Both the position numbers and the translations under genes were made by a program. The notes beneath the pieces were generated by a model, which was not told where the DNA came from, did no database searches, and saw only the letters and a list, made by a program, of their open reading frames with translations. A DNA stretch of 64,000 nucleotides, taken from the NCBI RefSeq assembly GCF_900102465.1, contig NZ_FNBW01000002.1:1-64000 (forward strand), read 5' to 3'. Shown here in pieces: positions 35,335 through 44,057 of the stretch. Position 1 is the stretch's first letter; the number at the start of each line of letters is the position of its first letter. This stretch comes from Thalassobaculum litoreum DSM 18839 (GTDB taxonomy: Bacteria; Pseudomonadota; Alphaproteobacteria; Thalassobaculales; Thalassobaculaceae).

Positions 35335-35670
35335 ATGGACGGAATCTTTGACCATTGGATCGATCAATCCGGCAGAACACTGTCTCTGAGTAACATCATA
35401 CGCGATAAGTCTGGCGAGCAGGCGATCTGGTATGCCCTGAAAGATCTGGGCTATGCGGCCGTCGCCTGGGACGACGGCGGCGTGCGGGTGCGGCTGGCGG
35501 CCGACGGCGTCGATCCGGGCACCGTGGACGGGCTGATGATGGCCCTGAAGGCGGTCCGGCGTCCGGTCGTGCTTGAGGTCTGGGACGGTGCCGACTGGCA
35601 GCGCAAGGACTATGCCGACGGCGCGGAGTTCGCCAATGAAGTCTTCCTGGCGATCGATATCCCCGAGTGA
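35335..35670 (+). CDS. Hypothetical protein, 111 residues
   Basis: An unrecognised small soluble, acidic protein beginning MDGIFDHWIDQSGRTLSLSN and ending EVFLAIDIPE, with no signal peptide or membrane segment. The ATG at 35335 is chosen over 35311 because GGAGGGAG lies eight bases before it. Codon use in the first about 25 codons is less GC-rich than the neighbours, then becomes typical. It stands alone after the MoxR operon and converges on the LysR gene with a 15-base gap. Confidence 0.6.
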   Translation: MDGIFDHWIDQSGRTLSLSNIIRDKSGEQAIWYALKDLGYAAVAWDDGGVRVRLAADGVDPGTVDGLMMALKAVRRPVVLEVWDGADWQRKDYADGAEFANEVFLAIDIPE

Positions 35671-35685
35671 CGATCTTGCCGGCGC

Positions 35686-36597
35686 CTATCGGCCGGCCCC
35701 AATGGTTGCCCCGTCGCCGAACACCGACACCGAGAAGTCGATGAAGGCGCGCACCTTGGCCGCCAGCGGCCGGCCCGCGGGATAGATCGCGTAGATCCCC
35801 ACATCCGGCTTGCGGAACTCGACCAGGATCTCCTCCAGCCGTCCCGCGCGCACGGCATCCCCGATGATGAACGCCGGCATCTGCACCACCCCGAGGCCCT
35901 GTTCGGCCGCCGCGGCAAGGGCGGTGCCGTTGTTGGACATCAGGCGCGGCTTGAACTTGTGGCGGATCTGGCCGGACGGTCCCTCGAACGCCCAGAGGCC
36001 GCCGCCGTTCAGGTAGCTGTAACCGAGACAGTCGTGGGCCGACAGATCGGCCGGTGTCTGCGGTCGGCCGCGCCGCGCGAGATAGGACGGGGCTGCGGCG
36101 GTCAGGCTGCGCACCGAGCCCAGGCGGCGGGCCATCATGCTGGAATCCTCCAGCTCGCCGATCCGCAGGGCGACGTCGTACCCCTCTTCCACCAGGTCGA
36201 CCCGGCGGTCGTTCAGCACCAGGTCGATGGACAGATCGGGACAGCCGGCGAGGAACCGGGCGAGTTCCGGGGCCAGTTCGGTCTGACCGAAGGAGACGCC
36301 GGCGCTCACCCGCAGCAGCCCGGAGGGGGTGTCCCGCTGGGCGCCGACCTCCGCCTCGGCCGCCTCGAACTCGGCGATCGCCCGGCGGCTGTGCTCCAGC
36401 ACCCGTTCCCCGGCCTCCGTCAGGCTGATCCGCCGGGTGGTCCGGTTGAGCAACCGGGTGCCGAACCGGTCTTCCAGGCGGGAGACCTGCTTGGAAACCG
36501 CGGATTTCGAGATGCCCAGACTCTCCGCCGCCCGCGAGAAGCCTCCGGATTCCGCCACGCGGGCGAAAACCGCCATGGCCGTCAGATGATCGATCAT
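35686..36597 (-). CDS. LysR family transcriptional regulator
   Basis: A 303-residue LysR-type regulator: a winged helix-turn-helix at 1-60 (FSRAAESLGISKSAVSKQVSRLE) and a periplasmic-binding-like effector domain from about 90. The ATG at 36597 has GAGG six bases upstream. It is divergent from wrbA, with an AT-rich 145-base gap between them, so it probably regulates wrbA and perhaps pirin. The sequence fits the CrgA/PecT-like branch that is often linked to quinone or electrophile stress genes. Confidence 0.93.
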   Translation of the reverse strand: MIDHLTAMAVFARVAESGGFSRAAESLGISKSAVSKQVSRLEDRFGTRLLNRTTRRISLTEAGERVLEHSRRAIAEFEAAEAEVGAQRDTPSGLLRVSAGVSFGQTELAPELARFLAGCPDLSIDLVLNDRRVDLVEEGYDVALRIGELEDSSMMARRLGSVRSLTAAAPSYLARRGRPQTPADLSAHDCLGYSYLNGGGLWAFEGPSGQIRHKFKPRLMSNNGTALAAAAEQGLGVVQMPAFIIGDAVRAGRLEEILVEFRKPDVGIYAIYPAGRPLAAKVRAFIDFSVSVFGDGATIGAGR

Positions 36598-36636
36598 GAA
36601 TGCCTCATTATCCCCAGAAGGAAACAATACGTTGCC

Positions 36637-36654
36637 ATATATCCTATTTTATAT
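36637..36654. promoter_or_regulatory. Inverted repeat between lysR and wrbA, candidate operator
   Basis: ATATA (36637-36641) and TATAT (36650-36654) are separated by eight bases within a strongly AT-rich segment of the divergent gap. LysR proteins bind imperfect AT-rich dyads in this position. No experimental or comparative support is available here. Confidence 0.4.
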
Positions 36655-36742
36655 CCCTCCGGAGAACACCAGATATGACGTCAACGGATCAACAAGCGCC
36701 GGCCGTGCCACAGAGATGGCAGGCGGTGCGAAGGAGAGATGA

Positions 36743-37354
36743 ATGACCAAGGTTCTGGTGCTGTATTATTCGAGCTACGGCCATATCGAGACCATGGCTG
36801 GCGCCGTCGCCAAGGGTGCAGGCAGCGTGCTCGGCGTCGAGGTGACGGTGAAGCGCGTGCCGGAACTGATGCCCGAGGACGTGGCCAAGAAGGCCGGCGT
36901 CAAGCTCGACCAGGATGCGCCGATCGCCACGCCGGACGAGCTCGCCGACTACGACGCCATCATCTTCGGCACGCCGACCCGCTTCGGCAACATGGCGGCG
37001 CAGATGCGCAACTTCCTCGATCAGACCGGCGGCCTGTGGGCCAACGGCAAGCTGATCGGCAAGGTCGGCAGCGTGTTCGTCTCCACCGCCACCGGCGGCG
37101 GCAACGAGACCACCGCCACCACCTTCCACACCACCCTGCTGCACCACGGCATGGTGATCGTCGGTCTGCCCTACTCAGCCAAGGAGCTGCTGAATATCGA
37201 GGAGTTCCGGGGCGGGTCGCCCTATGGTGCCGGCACAATCGCCGGTTCGGACGGCAGCCGCCAGCCGTCGGCCACAGAGCTGGCCCTGGCGGAATTCCAG
37301 GGCGCCCATGTCGCGAAGATCGCGGCGGGCGTCAGCGCCGGGCTGAAGAGCTAG
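36743..37354 (+). CDS. wrbA: NAD(P)H:quinone oxidoreductase WrbA
   Basis: A 203-residue flavodoxin-like enzyme that reduces quinones by two electrons using NAD(P)H and [19 protein letters not shown] is the phosphate-binding loop, and [20 protein letters not shown] and [11 protein letters not shown] are WrbA signatures. It is divergent from a LysR regulator and is followed by pirin, a frequent trio. Its TAG stop coincides with the first bases of a family B repeat. Confidence 0.96.
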   Translation: MTKVLVLYYSSYGHIETMAGAVAKGAGSVLGVEVTVKRVPELMPEDVAKKAGVKLDQDAPIATPDELADYDAIIFGTPTRFGNMAAQMRNFLDQTGGLWANGKLIGKVGSVFVSTATGGGNETTATTFHTTLLHHGMVIVGLPYSAKELLNIEEFRGGSPYGAGTIAGSDGSRQPSATELALAEFQGAHVAKIAAGVSAGLKS

Positions 37355-37465
37355 AGAACGATCGGTTCAGATCGAATCGATCTGAACCGTGAATCGTCCT
37401 CTAACCTATTTAAAATAGAGCAAATTCACACGATCGGATGTTTCCATCTGATCGTGATTTGCTCT
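37353..37465. repeat. Double-hairpin repeat, family B, copy 2 (complete)
   Basis: Two adjacent hairpins are joined by a 15-base AT-rich linker. The first is AGAGAACGATCGG...CGTCCTCT (37353-37401) and the second AGAGCAAATTCAC...GATTTGCTCT (37417-37465). Each begins with AGAG and ends with CTCT. It is in the opposite orientation to copy 1 and starts on the wrbA stop codon. Confidence 0.8.
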
Positions 37466-37550
37466 AGGCGTAATCCCGCGCCGCGCTGGAGACAGGCGGC
37501 GCATCACCCGCGCCGTGCTGTCTCAGGCGGTGTGACGTCAGGAGGCGACC

Positions 37551-38255
37551 ATGATCGACGTGCGTCCATTCGATTCCCTCGGCAAGTTCCGGATCGACTG
37601 GCTGAATGCCAGCCATCACTTCAGCTTCGGCCATTACGTCGACCCCAAGCGCATGGGCTTCGGCGCCCTGCGCGTGTGGAACGACGACACGATCGAGCCG
37701 GGCACCGGGTTCGATCCGCATCCGCACCGAGACATGGAGATCATCACCTATGTCCGCAAAGGGGCGATCACCCACCAGGACCGCCTGGGCAACCAGGGTC
37801 GGACCGAGGCCGGCGACGTGCAGGTGATGTCGGCCGGAACCGGCATCGTCCACGCCGAGTACAACGAGGAGCCGGACCAGACCCAGATCTTCCAGATCTG
37901 GATCGAGCCCTCGGGGCGCGGCTTGGAGCCGCGCTGGGATGCCCGCCAGTTCCCGAAGGGCGACCGGTCGGGCGATCTGGTGGTGCTGGCCTCGGGCCGC
38001 GCCCAGGACGCCGGGAACGACGCGCTCAGCATCAACCAGGATGCCGCCGTGCTCGGCGCGACGGTCAAGGCCGGGCAGAGCGTGACCCACACGCTGGCCA
38101 AGGGCCGCAAGGCCTATCTGGTTGCCGCGGCGGGCGCCATCGAGGTGAACGGGGTGGCGGCCCAGGCCCGCGACGGTGTCGCCATCGCCGACGTGGAGAC
38201 CGTGGAGATCACGGCCACCGAGGATGCCGAGGTCGTTCTGGTGGACGTGCCCTGA
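37551..38255 (+). CDS. Pirin family protein
   Basis: A 234-residue bicupin of the pirin family. The N-terminal cupin holds the metal ligands in GFDPHPHRDMEIITYV and the later His/Glu in GTGIVHAEYNE, as in pirins with quercetinase-like activity. It lies 196 bases after wrbA on the same strand and may be under the same LysR control. GGAGG precedes the ATG at 37551. Confidence 0.94.
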   Translation: MIDVRPFDSLGKFRIDWLNASHHFSFGHYVDPKRMGFGALRVWNDDTIEPGTGFDPHPHRDMEIITYVRKGAITHQDRLGNQGRTEAGDVQVMSAGTGIVHAEYNEEPDQTQIFQIWIEPSGRGLEPRWDARQFPKGDRSGDLVVLASGRAQDAGNDALSINQDAAVLGATVKAGQSVTHTLAKGRKAYLVAAAGAIEVNGVAAQARDGVAIADVETVEITATEDAEVVLVDVP

Positions 38256-38282
38256 GCCTTGCCTGCCACTGACCTGACGACG

Positions 38283-38305
38283 ACGGGGCGGCTGTGCCGC
38301 CCCGT
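38283..38305. terminator. Bidirectional hairpin terminator
   Basis: ACGGGGCGGC and GCCGCCCCGT form a perfect ten-pair stem around TGT, followed by TTTGCG. It lies in the 63-base gap between the convergent pirin and PilZ genes, an ideal place for a shared terminator. The T tract is short. Confidence 0.7.
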
Positions 38306-38318
38306 TTGCGTTGCGCCG

Positions 38319-38684
38319 TCAGCCCGGCGTTGGGCGCGGACCGTCCTCGGCGGCCATCCGCATCCAGGTGGAGACGATGATCCCGGCATCCTCGGAGGCG
38401 AAGCGCAGGCGCGTCCCCCCGCCCTCGTGACCGAGGACTTCGCCATCGAGGCTCATGCCGGTGGCCGGGTCGCGCACGGTGACCACTGCCCCCAGCGGCG
38501 CGGCCACCGCCGGCAGCACCCGCACCCCGCCGGCGGACACGTTGTCGACCCGGCAGTCCGACGCCACCCCGTCGACGATGATTTCAAGGCCCGAACTGAC
38601 CGGATAGCGCTCGTTTCGACGGCGATCGCCCTCGCCAGGCGTTGATTTCGAAAGCTTTCCACGTATCCATGTGACAATCGACAT
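38319..38684 (-). CDS. PilZ domain protein
   Basis: A 121-residue single PilZ domain. The c-di-GMP-binding motif RRRNER (RxxxR type) is followed about 25 residues later by DNVSAGG, the D/NxSxxG motif, so it should bind c-di-GMP. The ATG at 38684 has GGAGG with correct spacing. Longer upstream starts are unsupported. It is divergent from the unknown gene at 38847. The output partner is unknown. Confidence 0.85.
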   Translation of the reverse strand: MSIVTWIRGKLSKSTPGEGDRRRNERYPVSSGLEIIVDGVASDCRVDNVSAGGVRVLPAVAAPLGAVVTVRDPATGMSLDGEVLGHEGGGTRLRFASEDAGIIVSTWMRMAAEDGPRPTPG

Positions 38685-38846
38685 CTTACCCTCCAACATC
38701 ACATGGTACCGTCGGACCGCGTTGCGCGCGATGCGTGATCCGTGGATTACGCGGTGCACCATTGTTGTTCGTCCACCGACGGTTCTGATAAGTGTTCGAA
38801 TGATAAGCCGGTTTGGCGATATTTTACCGGCATTTTAGGGGGCTTG

Positions 38847-39887
38847 ATGTCGACGGAGGCGATCGACACAGAGGGATATAGCGCCGAGGACAAGGATGCG
38901 CTGCACATCCTCCCCCTCGCGATCATCCCTCTTCACACCCCGGGCATGCGCCGCACCCGGCTTGTGAAGAACGCCCGGCTGGACACGGTGGTGGAGCTGT
39001 TCAAGGACAACCGGGCCGGCTCCGGGCAGATCGACATCCGCGCGCTCGGCGATTATTTCGATACCTCCGCGCCGAGTTTCGAGGAAGACCGCACCATCGT
39101 CGAGGTGCTGTCCCAGGAACCCAGCTTCGACGTCTATTCCCTGCGCCTGGCGCTGCGGTCCCACAACATCAAGGTCGACGAGGCCCAGCACCTGCGTCTG
39201 TCGCCGCAGACCCAGGAGAAACTGACCGAATATATGCGGGTCTTCACCCGGCCGCTGATCCAGAAGGTTTTCGGCAGCGATACCAAGGACGTATCCTCGG
39301 CCACGGAGATCTTCGAGATGTTCCGCGGCGTCGACCGGGACGTGGCGCTGAAGCGGATCCGGTCGATCTCCGACGCCCTCGGCATCGAGGTCGACCAGAT
39401 CCCCGGCTTCCTGGAGGATTACGGCGACATCTTCCTGTCGCTCTCATACTTCAAGCGCACCCTGGAAGAGATCCGGCCGACCTTCGAGCGGTTCAAGGCC
39501 TGGACCGACGAGGGCATCCGCAACTCCCATCTGCGGCACAACAAGGACGCGATGCGCTATACCGAGATCGTCGATGCCCAGATGGAGGAGGCGATCGCTT
39601 TCACCATGCTGCGCTTCAAGGCCTTCGACGAGGCCAGCGCGGAGTTCTGGAAGGATCTGTCGGAATACCGCTACGCCCACCTTCGCAGACTCGTCACCAG
39701 CAACCACCGCACCATCGGCGGCATCCTCTGCGCCCTGTCGGTCAAGATGATCCGCTGGCAGGAGGACTTCCCCGGCGAGAGCGGCAGCCCGAACAAACGC
39801 GCCGACTGGCTGCTGGCCGAAATGGTCCCCGGCCTCGACAAGATCCGCCACATCCAGCGCACCGCCCCCACAGTCACCCCAATCTGA
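38847..39887 (+). CDS. Conserved-looking hypothetical protein, 346 residues
   Basis: I do not recognise this family. It is a soluble protein predicted to be mostly helical, with no signal peptide or membrane segment. The N-terminal part has LHILPLAIIPLHTPGMRRTR and LDTVVELFKDNRAGSG. The C-terminal half is rich in aromatic and charged helices (YRYAHLRRLVTSNHRTIGG, IRWQEDFPGE). AGGGGG precedes the ATG at 38847. It is divergent from the PilZ gene across a 162-base AT-richer gap, so a shared signalling role is possible but unproven. A GST gene follows after 26 bases. Confidence 0.75.
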   Translation: MSTEAIDTEGYSAEDKDALHILPLAIIPLHTPGMRRTRLVKNARLDTVVELFKDNRAGSGQIDIRALGDYFDTSAPSFEEDRTIVEVLSQEPSFDVYSLRLALRSHNIKVDEAQHLRLSPQTQEKLTEYMRVFTRPLIQKVFGSDTKDVSSATEIFEMFRGVDRDVALKRIRSISDALGIEVDQIPGFLEDYGDIFLSLSYFKRTLEEIRPTFERFKAWTDEGIRNSHLRHNKDAMRYTEIVDAQMEEAIAFTMLRFKAFDEASAEFWKDLSEYRYAHLRRLVTSNHRTIGGILCALSVKMIRWQEDFPGESGSPNKRADWLLAEMVPGLDKIRHIQRTAPTVTPI

Positions 39888-39913
39888 CCCTCCCCTCCGC
39901 CGGAGCCCCGACC

Positions 39914-40495
39914 ATGCGCATTCTCGGTGACACCGCCTCGGGCAACTGCCTGAAGGTCAAATACGCGGCTGACCATCTCGGGCTCCCCTACGCCTGGACC
40001 GATATCGACATCCTGAAGGGCGAGAGCCGGACGCCGGAGTTCCTAGCCCTCCACCCCATGGGCCAGGTTCCCGTCATCGTGCTCGACGACGGCCGTGCGC
40101 TCGGCCAGTCCAACGCCATCCTGCAGTACCTCGCCGAGGGCACCGCGCTGCTGCCGTCCGACGCCTATGACCGCGCGAGGGTCGCGGAATGGCTGTTCTG
40201 GGAGCAGTACAGCCATGAGCCCTACATCGCCGTCTGCCGCTTCCACATGGTCTACAGGGGCCAGCCGAAGGAGACCCGCGAGGCCTGGCGGGTCGAGCGC
40301 GGCGAGGCCGCCCTAGATGCCATGGACAGGGCGCTGACCGGCCGCGACTTCCTGATCGGCGCGGACCTGACCATCGCCGACATCGCGCTGCTGGCCTATA
40401 CGCGGCTTGCCGGGGAGGGTGGGTTCGACCTCGGCGCAAGACCGGCGGTTGGAAACTGGATCGCGCGGTGCGAGGGTGTGCTGAAACTCGATTGA
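39914..40495 (+). CDS. Glutathione S-transferase family protein
   Basis: A 193-residue GST. The N-terminal thioredoxin-like domain has GDTASGNCLKVKYAADHLGL and the cis-Pro motif GQVPVIVLDDG with QSNAILQYLAE for glutathione binding. The C-terminal helical domain has GADLTIADIALLAYTRLA. It resembles the bacterial branch with a Ser/Cys near the N-terminus. Substrate unknown. An ABC ATPase gene begins 14 bases after its stop. Confidence 0.92.
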   Translation: MRILGDTASGNCLKVKYAADHLGLPYAWTDIDILKGESRTPEFLALHPMGQVPVIVLDDGRALGQSNAILQYLAEGTALLPSDAYDRARVAEWLFWEQYSHEPYIAVCRFHMVYRGQPKETREAWRVERGEAALDAMDRALTGRDFLIGADLTIADIALLAYTRLAGEGGFDLGARPAVGNWIARCEGVLKLD

Positions 40496-40509
40496 CCGGA
40501 CACTGCCAG

Positions 40510-41325
40510 ATGCCTGCATCGCCCCTTGCCGCCGTCGACCTGCGCGACGTCTCCCATAGTTTCGGCACGCTCGGTGTGCTCGGCCCGCTCGGGCTGAGCG
40601 TGGCGCGCGGCGAGTTCGTCGCCCTGGTGGGGCCGTCCGGCTGCGGCAAGTCCACGCTGCTCCGTCTGGTCGCCGGGCTGGTCGCCCCGACCGGCGGCGG
40701 TATCGTCGTCGACGGGACGCCGGTGACCGGCCCCGATCCCAAGCGCGGCATGGTGTTCCAGCAGCCGGCGCTGTTCCCCTGGCTCGATATCGCCGCCAAT
40801 GTCCGCTTCGGCCTGGACGAGCAGGGCGTGCCGAAGGCCGAGGGCAACCGGCGGGCGGCCGATTGGCTGGCCGCCGTCGACATCGCCGATTTCGCCAAGG
40901 CCCTGCCGGCCACCCTGTCCGGCGGCATGGCCCAGCGCGCCGCCCTGGCCCGCGCACTGGCGCCGGAGCCGGACCTGCTGCTGCTGGACGAGCCGTTCGG
41001 CGCGCTCGACAGCCTGACCCGGCGCGACATGCAGGCCCTGCTGGAGCGGGTGCGGCAGCGCACCTCGGCGACGGTGATCCTGGTGACCCACGACGTGGAG
41101 GAGGCGCTGTTCCTGGCCGACCGGGTGGTGGTGCTGTCGCCGCGTCCGGGCCGGGTGGTGGCCGAGGTGGCGGTGCCCTTCGACCACCCGCGCGACGACG
41201 CCCTGCGTCTGTCGCCCGCCTTCATGGAGGCGCGCGGCGCGGTGGAGGCGGCCCTGGCGGCGAGCCGGCCGTCCGCGTCCCAGACGGATGTCAGCCGACG
41301 AGAGTCGGAACTCCTGCCCGGATGA
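40510..41325 (+). CDS. Orphan ABC transporter ATP-binding protein (nitrate/sulfonate/taurine type)
   Basis: A 271-residue ABC ATPase with Walker [11 protein letters not shown]-loop [17 protein letters not shown], signature [15 protein letters not shown] and Walker [14 protein letters not shown]. The [10 protein letters not shown]-loop and overall form fit the SsuB/TauB/ThiZ branch of importers. No permease or binding-protein gene is adjacent, so its partners must be elsewhere or lost. The start at 40510 is chosen because relatives begin near here. It converges on hutI with a 35-base overlap. Confidence 0.9.
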   Translation: MPASPLAAVDLRDVSHSFGTLGVLGPLGLSVARGEFVALVGPSGCGKSTLLRLVAGLVAPTGGGIVVDGTPVTGPDPKRGMVFQQPALFPWLDIAANVRFGLDEQGVPKAEGNRRAADWLAAVDIADFAKALPATLSGGMAQRAALARALAPEPDLLLLDEPFGALDSLTRRDMQALLERVRQRTSATVILVTHDVEEALFLADRVVVLSPRPGRVVAEVAVPFDHPRDDALRLSPAFMEARGAVEAALAASRPSASQTDVSRRESELLPG

Positions 41326-42514
41326 CGTCCACGCAGGGATTGAAGCCGACCCGGTAGGCCAGCTCGGCCGGTTCCTCGATGTCCCAGATCACGAAATCGG
41401 CGGCCTTGCCCACCTCCAGGGTACCCCGCCGGTCGCCGAGACCGAGGGCCCGGGCCGCGTTGCGGGTCACCCCGGCCAGCGCCTCGACCGGTGTCAGCCC
41501 GAACAGCACGCAGCCCATGTTCATCGTCGTCAGCAGCGACGTCACCGGCGATGAGCCGGGGTTGCTGTCGGTGGCCAGCGCGATCGGCACCCCGGCATCG
41601 CGCAGCCGAGCCACCGGCGGCGCCTGGGTCTCGCCCAGCATGTAGAACGCACCCGGCAGCAGCACCGCGACGGTTCCGGCCCCGGCCATCGCCCGCACGC
41701 CGGCCGGCGACAGGTACTCCAGATGGTCGGCCGAGAGCGCGCCGTATGCCGCGGCCAGTTCGGCGCCGCCCGTGTCGCTGAGCTGCTCGGCATGCAGCTT
41801 GACCGGCAGGTTGAACAGCTTCGCCGCCTCGTAGACCCGCTCGACCTGCTCGGGCGAGAAGGCGATCGTCTCGCAGAAGGCGTCGACCTGGTCGACCAGC
41901 CCCTGCTCCACCGCGCCGGGCAGCACCTCGTCGCAGACGAAGTCGATATAGCCGTCGGCATCGCCCTCGAACTCGGGCGGCACCGCATGGGCCCCGAGGA
42001 AGGTGGTGATCACCTCGACCGGCGCCTCGCGCTCGATGGCCCGGGCGACGCGCAGCATCTTCAGCTCGGTGTCGAGGTCGAGACCGTATCCCGACTTGAT
42101 CTCGACCACGGTCACCCCCTCGGCGATCAGCGGCGCCAGCCGCCGCAGGGCCGAGCGCAGGAGCTCCGCCTCGCTGGCCGCACGGGTCGAGGCGACCGTG
42201 GCGCGGATGCCGCCGCCGGCACGGGAGATATCGGCGTAGCTGACGCCCGAGAGCCGCTTCTCGAACTCGCCGGCCCGCTGGCCGCCATAGACCAGGTGCG
42301 TGTGGCAGTCGATCAGCGCCGGCGTGACCCAGTTCTGTTCGCCCTGGTGCAGCACGGCGGCGAGCTTCTCCACCGGTCCCGGCAGCTCGCCGCGCGGACC
42401 GATCCAGGCGATGCGCCCGTCCTTGACGCCGATCGCCGCGTCCTCGATCCGCCCGTACGCGCCCGGCGTCGCGCAGGTGGCGATATCAATGTCGATCCAG
42501 AGCGCGTCCCACAT
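41291..42514 (-). CDS. hutI: Imidazolonepropionase
   Basis: HutI hydrolyses 4-imidazolone-5-propionate to N-formimino-L-glutamate in histidine breakdown. The 407-residue amidohydrolase has the metal-binding [40 protein letters not shown] and the C-terminal [10 protein letters not shown]. Length fits the family. hutH, hutU and hutG are not adjacent, so the pathway is split or incomplete here. It is divergent from the rhodanese gene and overlaps the ABC ATPase tail-to-tail. Confidence 0.96.
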   Translation of the reverse strand: MWDALWIDIDIATCATPGAYGRIEDAAIGVKDGRIAWIGPRGELPGPVEKLAAVLHQGEQNWVTPALIDCHTHLVYGGQRAGEFEKRLSGVSYADISRAGGGIRATVASTRAASEAELLRSALRRLAPLIAEGVTVVEIKSGYGLDLDTELKMLRVARAIEREAPVEVITTFLGAHAVPPEFEGDADGYIDFVCDEVLPGAVEQGLVDQVDAFCETIAFSPEQVERVYEAAKLFNLPVKLHAEQLSDTGGAELAAAYGALSADHLEYLSPAGVRAMAGAGTVAVLLPGAFYMLGETQAPPVARLRDAGVPIALATDSNPGSSPVTSLLTTMNMGCVLFGLTPVEALAGVTRNAARALGLGDRRGTLEVGKAADFVIWDIEEPAELAYRVGFNPCVDVIRAGVPTLVG

Positions 42515-42639
42515 CTTCCAGCCCCCACCGTCGACAGTCCGGTGAGCCTAAGTCGCCCGCCATCGGCCTGCCAAGGCTTGTGATGACGGCATGTCGACGC
42601 CAGGATGCGGCCCGTTCCCTCCGCAACAAGGAATACCCC

Positions 42640-42966
42640 ATGGCGACGCCCGAATTCATCGATGCCGACACCCTGGCCGCCTGGCTGGCCGACGGTTCCG
42701 TCGACCTGATCGACGTGCGCGAAGAGGCGGAGTTCGCCCAGGCGCGCATCCCCGGCTCCCGGCTGATTCCCCTGTCCGGATTCGATCCGGACGCGGTCGA
42801 GCTGCCTGCCGACAAGAAGGTCGTGTTCCACTGCAAGAGCGGCGTGCGCTGCGGCCATGCGGCCGACCGGATGATCGCCAACGGCAGCGACCGCCAGTTC
42901 TACCGGCTGCAGGGCGGCATCCTGGGCTGGGTCCAGTCCGGCCATACGGTCGAGCCCGGCGCCTGA
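42640..42966 (+). CDS. Rhodanese-like domain protein
   Basis: A 108-residue single rhodanese domain. The active-site loop is VFHCKSGVRCGHAADRM, with the persulfide-carrying Cys followed by a six-residue loop, typical of thiosulfate/polysulfide sulfurtransferases. IDVREEAEFAQARIPGS is the conserved N-terminal motif. AAGGAA lies before the ATG at 42640. It is the first of several sulfur genes that run rightwards, but 304 bases separate it from the next one. Confidence 0.92.
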   Translation: MATPEFIDADTLAAWLADGSVDLIDVREEAEFAQARIPGSRLIPLSGFDPDAVELPADKKVVFHCKSGVRCGHAADRMIANGSDRQFYRLQGGILGWVQSGHTVEPGA

Positions 42967-43270
42967 CCGAAAACACCCGAGCTAAGGCCCTCAAATAAAT
43001 AAACCTTTCAAGACCGGGCGTATGGGTGTAGGGATATTTCGTCGCCCCCCGTCATTCACGGTGGGGCGCGATCTCGTTTGAGCCGGCGGAAACCATCGCC
43101 AGAAACGGTCGTCGGCCCAGTCGGACTTCAGTCCTCCACGGATCGGGCGCCTGATGCATCATCTTTCTGCCCCTCGCCGAGCTGTCGGTGATCGAGTTCC
43201 CGGTACCGGGGGCGGGCGGATCGATGGGGCCGCGACGGAGCACCCCCGATACAGATGGCGGGTCCGGGCG
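42967..43270 (+). other. Gene-free stretch between rhodanese and TIGR02186 genes
   Basis: It holds no ORF that I can support. An AT-rich patch (about 42985-43005) and an imperfect CGCCCC/GGGGCG stem at 43043-43068 lie in it. It probably contains the promoter of the following sulfite cluster. Confidence 0.4.
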
Positions 43271-44023
43271 ATGACCGGGCGTATCCTCCTGTTTCTGGCG
43301 CTTGCCGCCGGACTGCTCGGCGACATGCCCGCCCGCGCGCAGCAGGATCTGGTCGCCGATCTCAGCGATCACCTGGTCGCCATCACCACCGGCTTCACCG
43401 GAGCCGACGTCCTGCTGTTCGGCGCGGTGGAGGGCGAGGGCGAGATCGTCGTCACGGTCACCGGCCCGCGCACCGACGTCACCGTGCGCCGCCAGGAGCG
43501 TGTCGCCGGGGTCTGGGCCAACGTGGAAGCGGTAACCTTCGCCAATACGCCCTCCTTCTACGCGGTCGCGTCCACCGAGCCGCTGGAGAACGTCGCGAGC
43601 GCCGACATCCGCCAGCGCCAGGAAATCGGGATCGAGAACCTGTTTCTTCGGCCCGAGGATCCGGAGATCGATCCGGGCACGGCGGCGATCTTCCGGGCCG
43701 GCCTGATCCGCAACAAGCAGGCCGTCGGCCTGTACGCCGGCGAGGTCCTGCCGATCACCGTGCTGTCCAACCGGCTGTTCCGCACCCGCATCCATCTGCC
43801 GGCGAATGTGGTGACCGGCACCTATACGGTCGCCGTCTATTTCCTGCGCGACGGATCCGCCGTCCACGCCCAGACCACGCCGCTGGTGGTCTCCAAGACC
43901 GGCATCGGGGCCGATATTTTCCTGTTCGCCCACGGCAACTCCGCCGCCTATGGTGTCCTGGCGATCATCATCGCCATTGCTGCGGGTTGGCTCGCGGCAT
44001 GGATCGGTCGTAAGGTCGGGTGA
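43271..44023 (+). CDS. TIGR02186 family membrane protein
   Basis: A 250-residue protein with an N-terminal signal peptide (MTGRILLFLALAAGLLGDMP, cut near PARAQQ) and a C-terminal membrane helix (GVLAIIIAIAAGWLAAWIG). The region between is beta-rich and periplasmic. It matches the TIGR02186 family, which in alphaproteobacteria is usually encoded beside a TauE/SafE-type sulfite exporter and sulfite oxidation genes. Exact role unknown. The ATG at 43271 fits the signal peptide; the frame continues upstream without good support. Confidence 0.85.
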   Translation: MTGRILLFLALAAGLLGDMPARAQQDLVADLSDHLVAITTGFTGADVLLFGAVEGEGEIVVTVTGPRTDVTVRRQERVAGVWANVEAVTFANTPSFYAVASTEPLENVASADIRQRQEIGIENLFLRPEDPEIDPGTAAIFRAGLIRNKQAVGLYAGEVLPITVLSNRLFRTRIHLPANVVTGTYTVAVYFLRDGSAVHAQTTPLVVSKTGIGADIFLFAHGNSAAYGVLAIIIAIAAGWLAAWIGRKVG

Positions 44024-44057
44024 GCGATCAGGCTCGTGGGGTCAGGGTCGAGCGGAC

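Noticed and set aside
43043-43068. CGCCCC/GGGGCG stem as a terminator
   Set aside because: Short imperfect stem with no T tract and not close after a stop codon.
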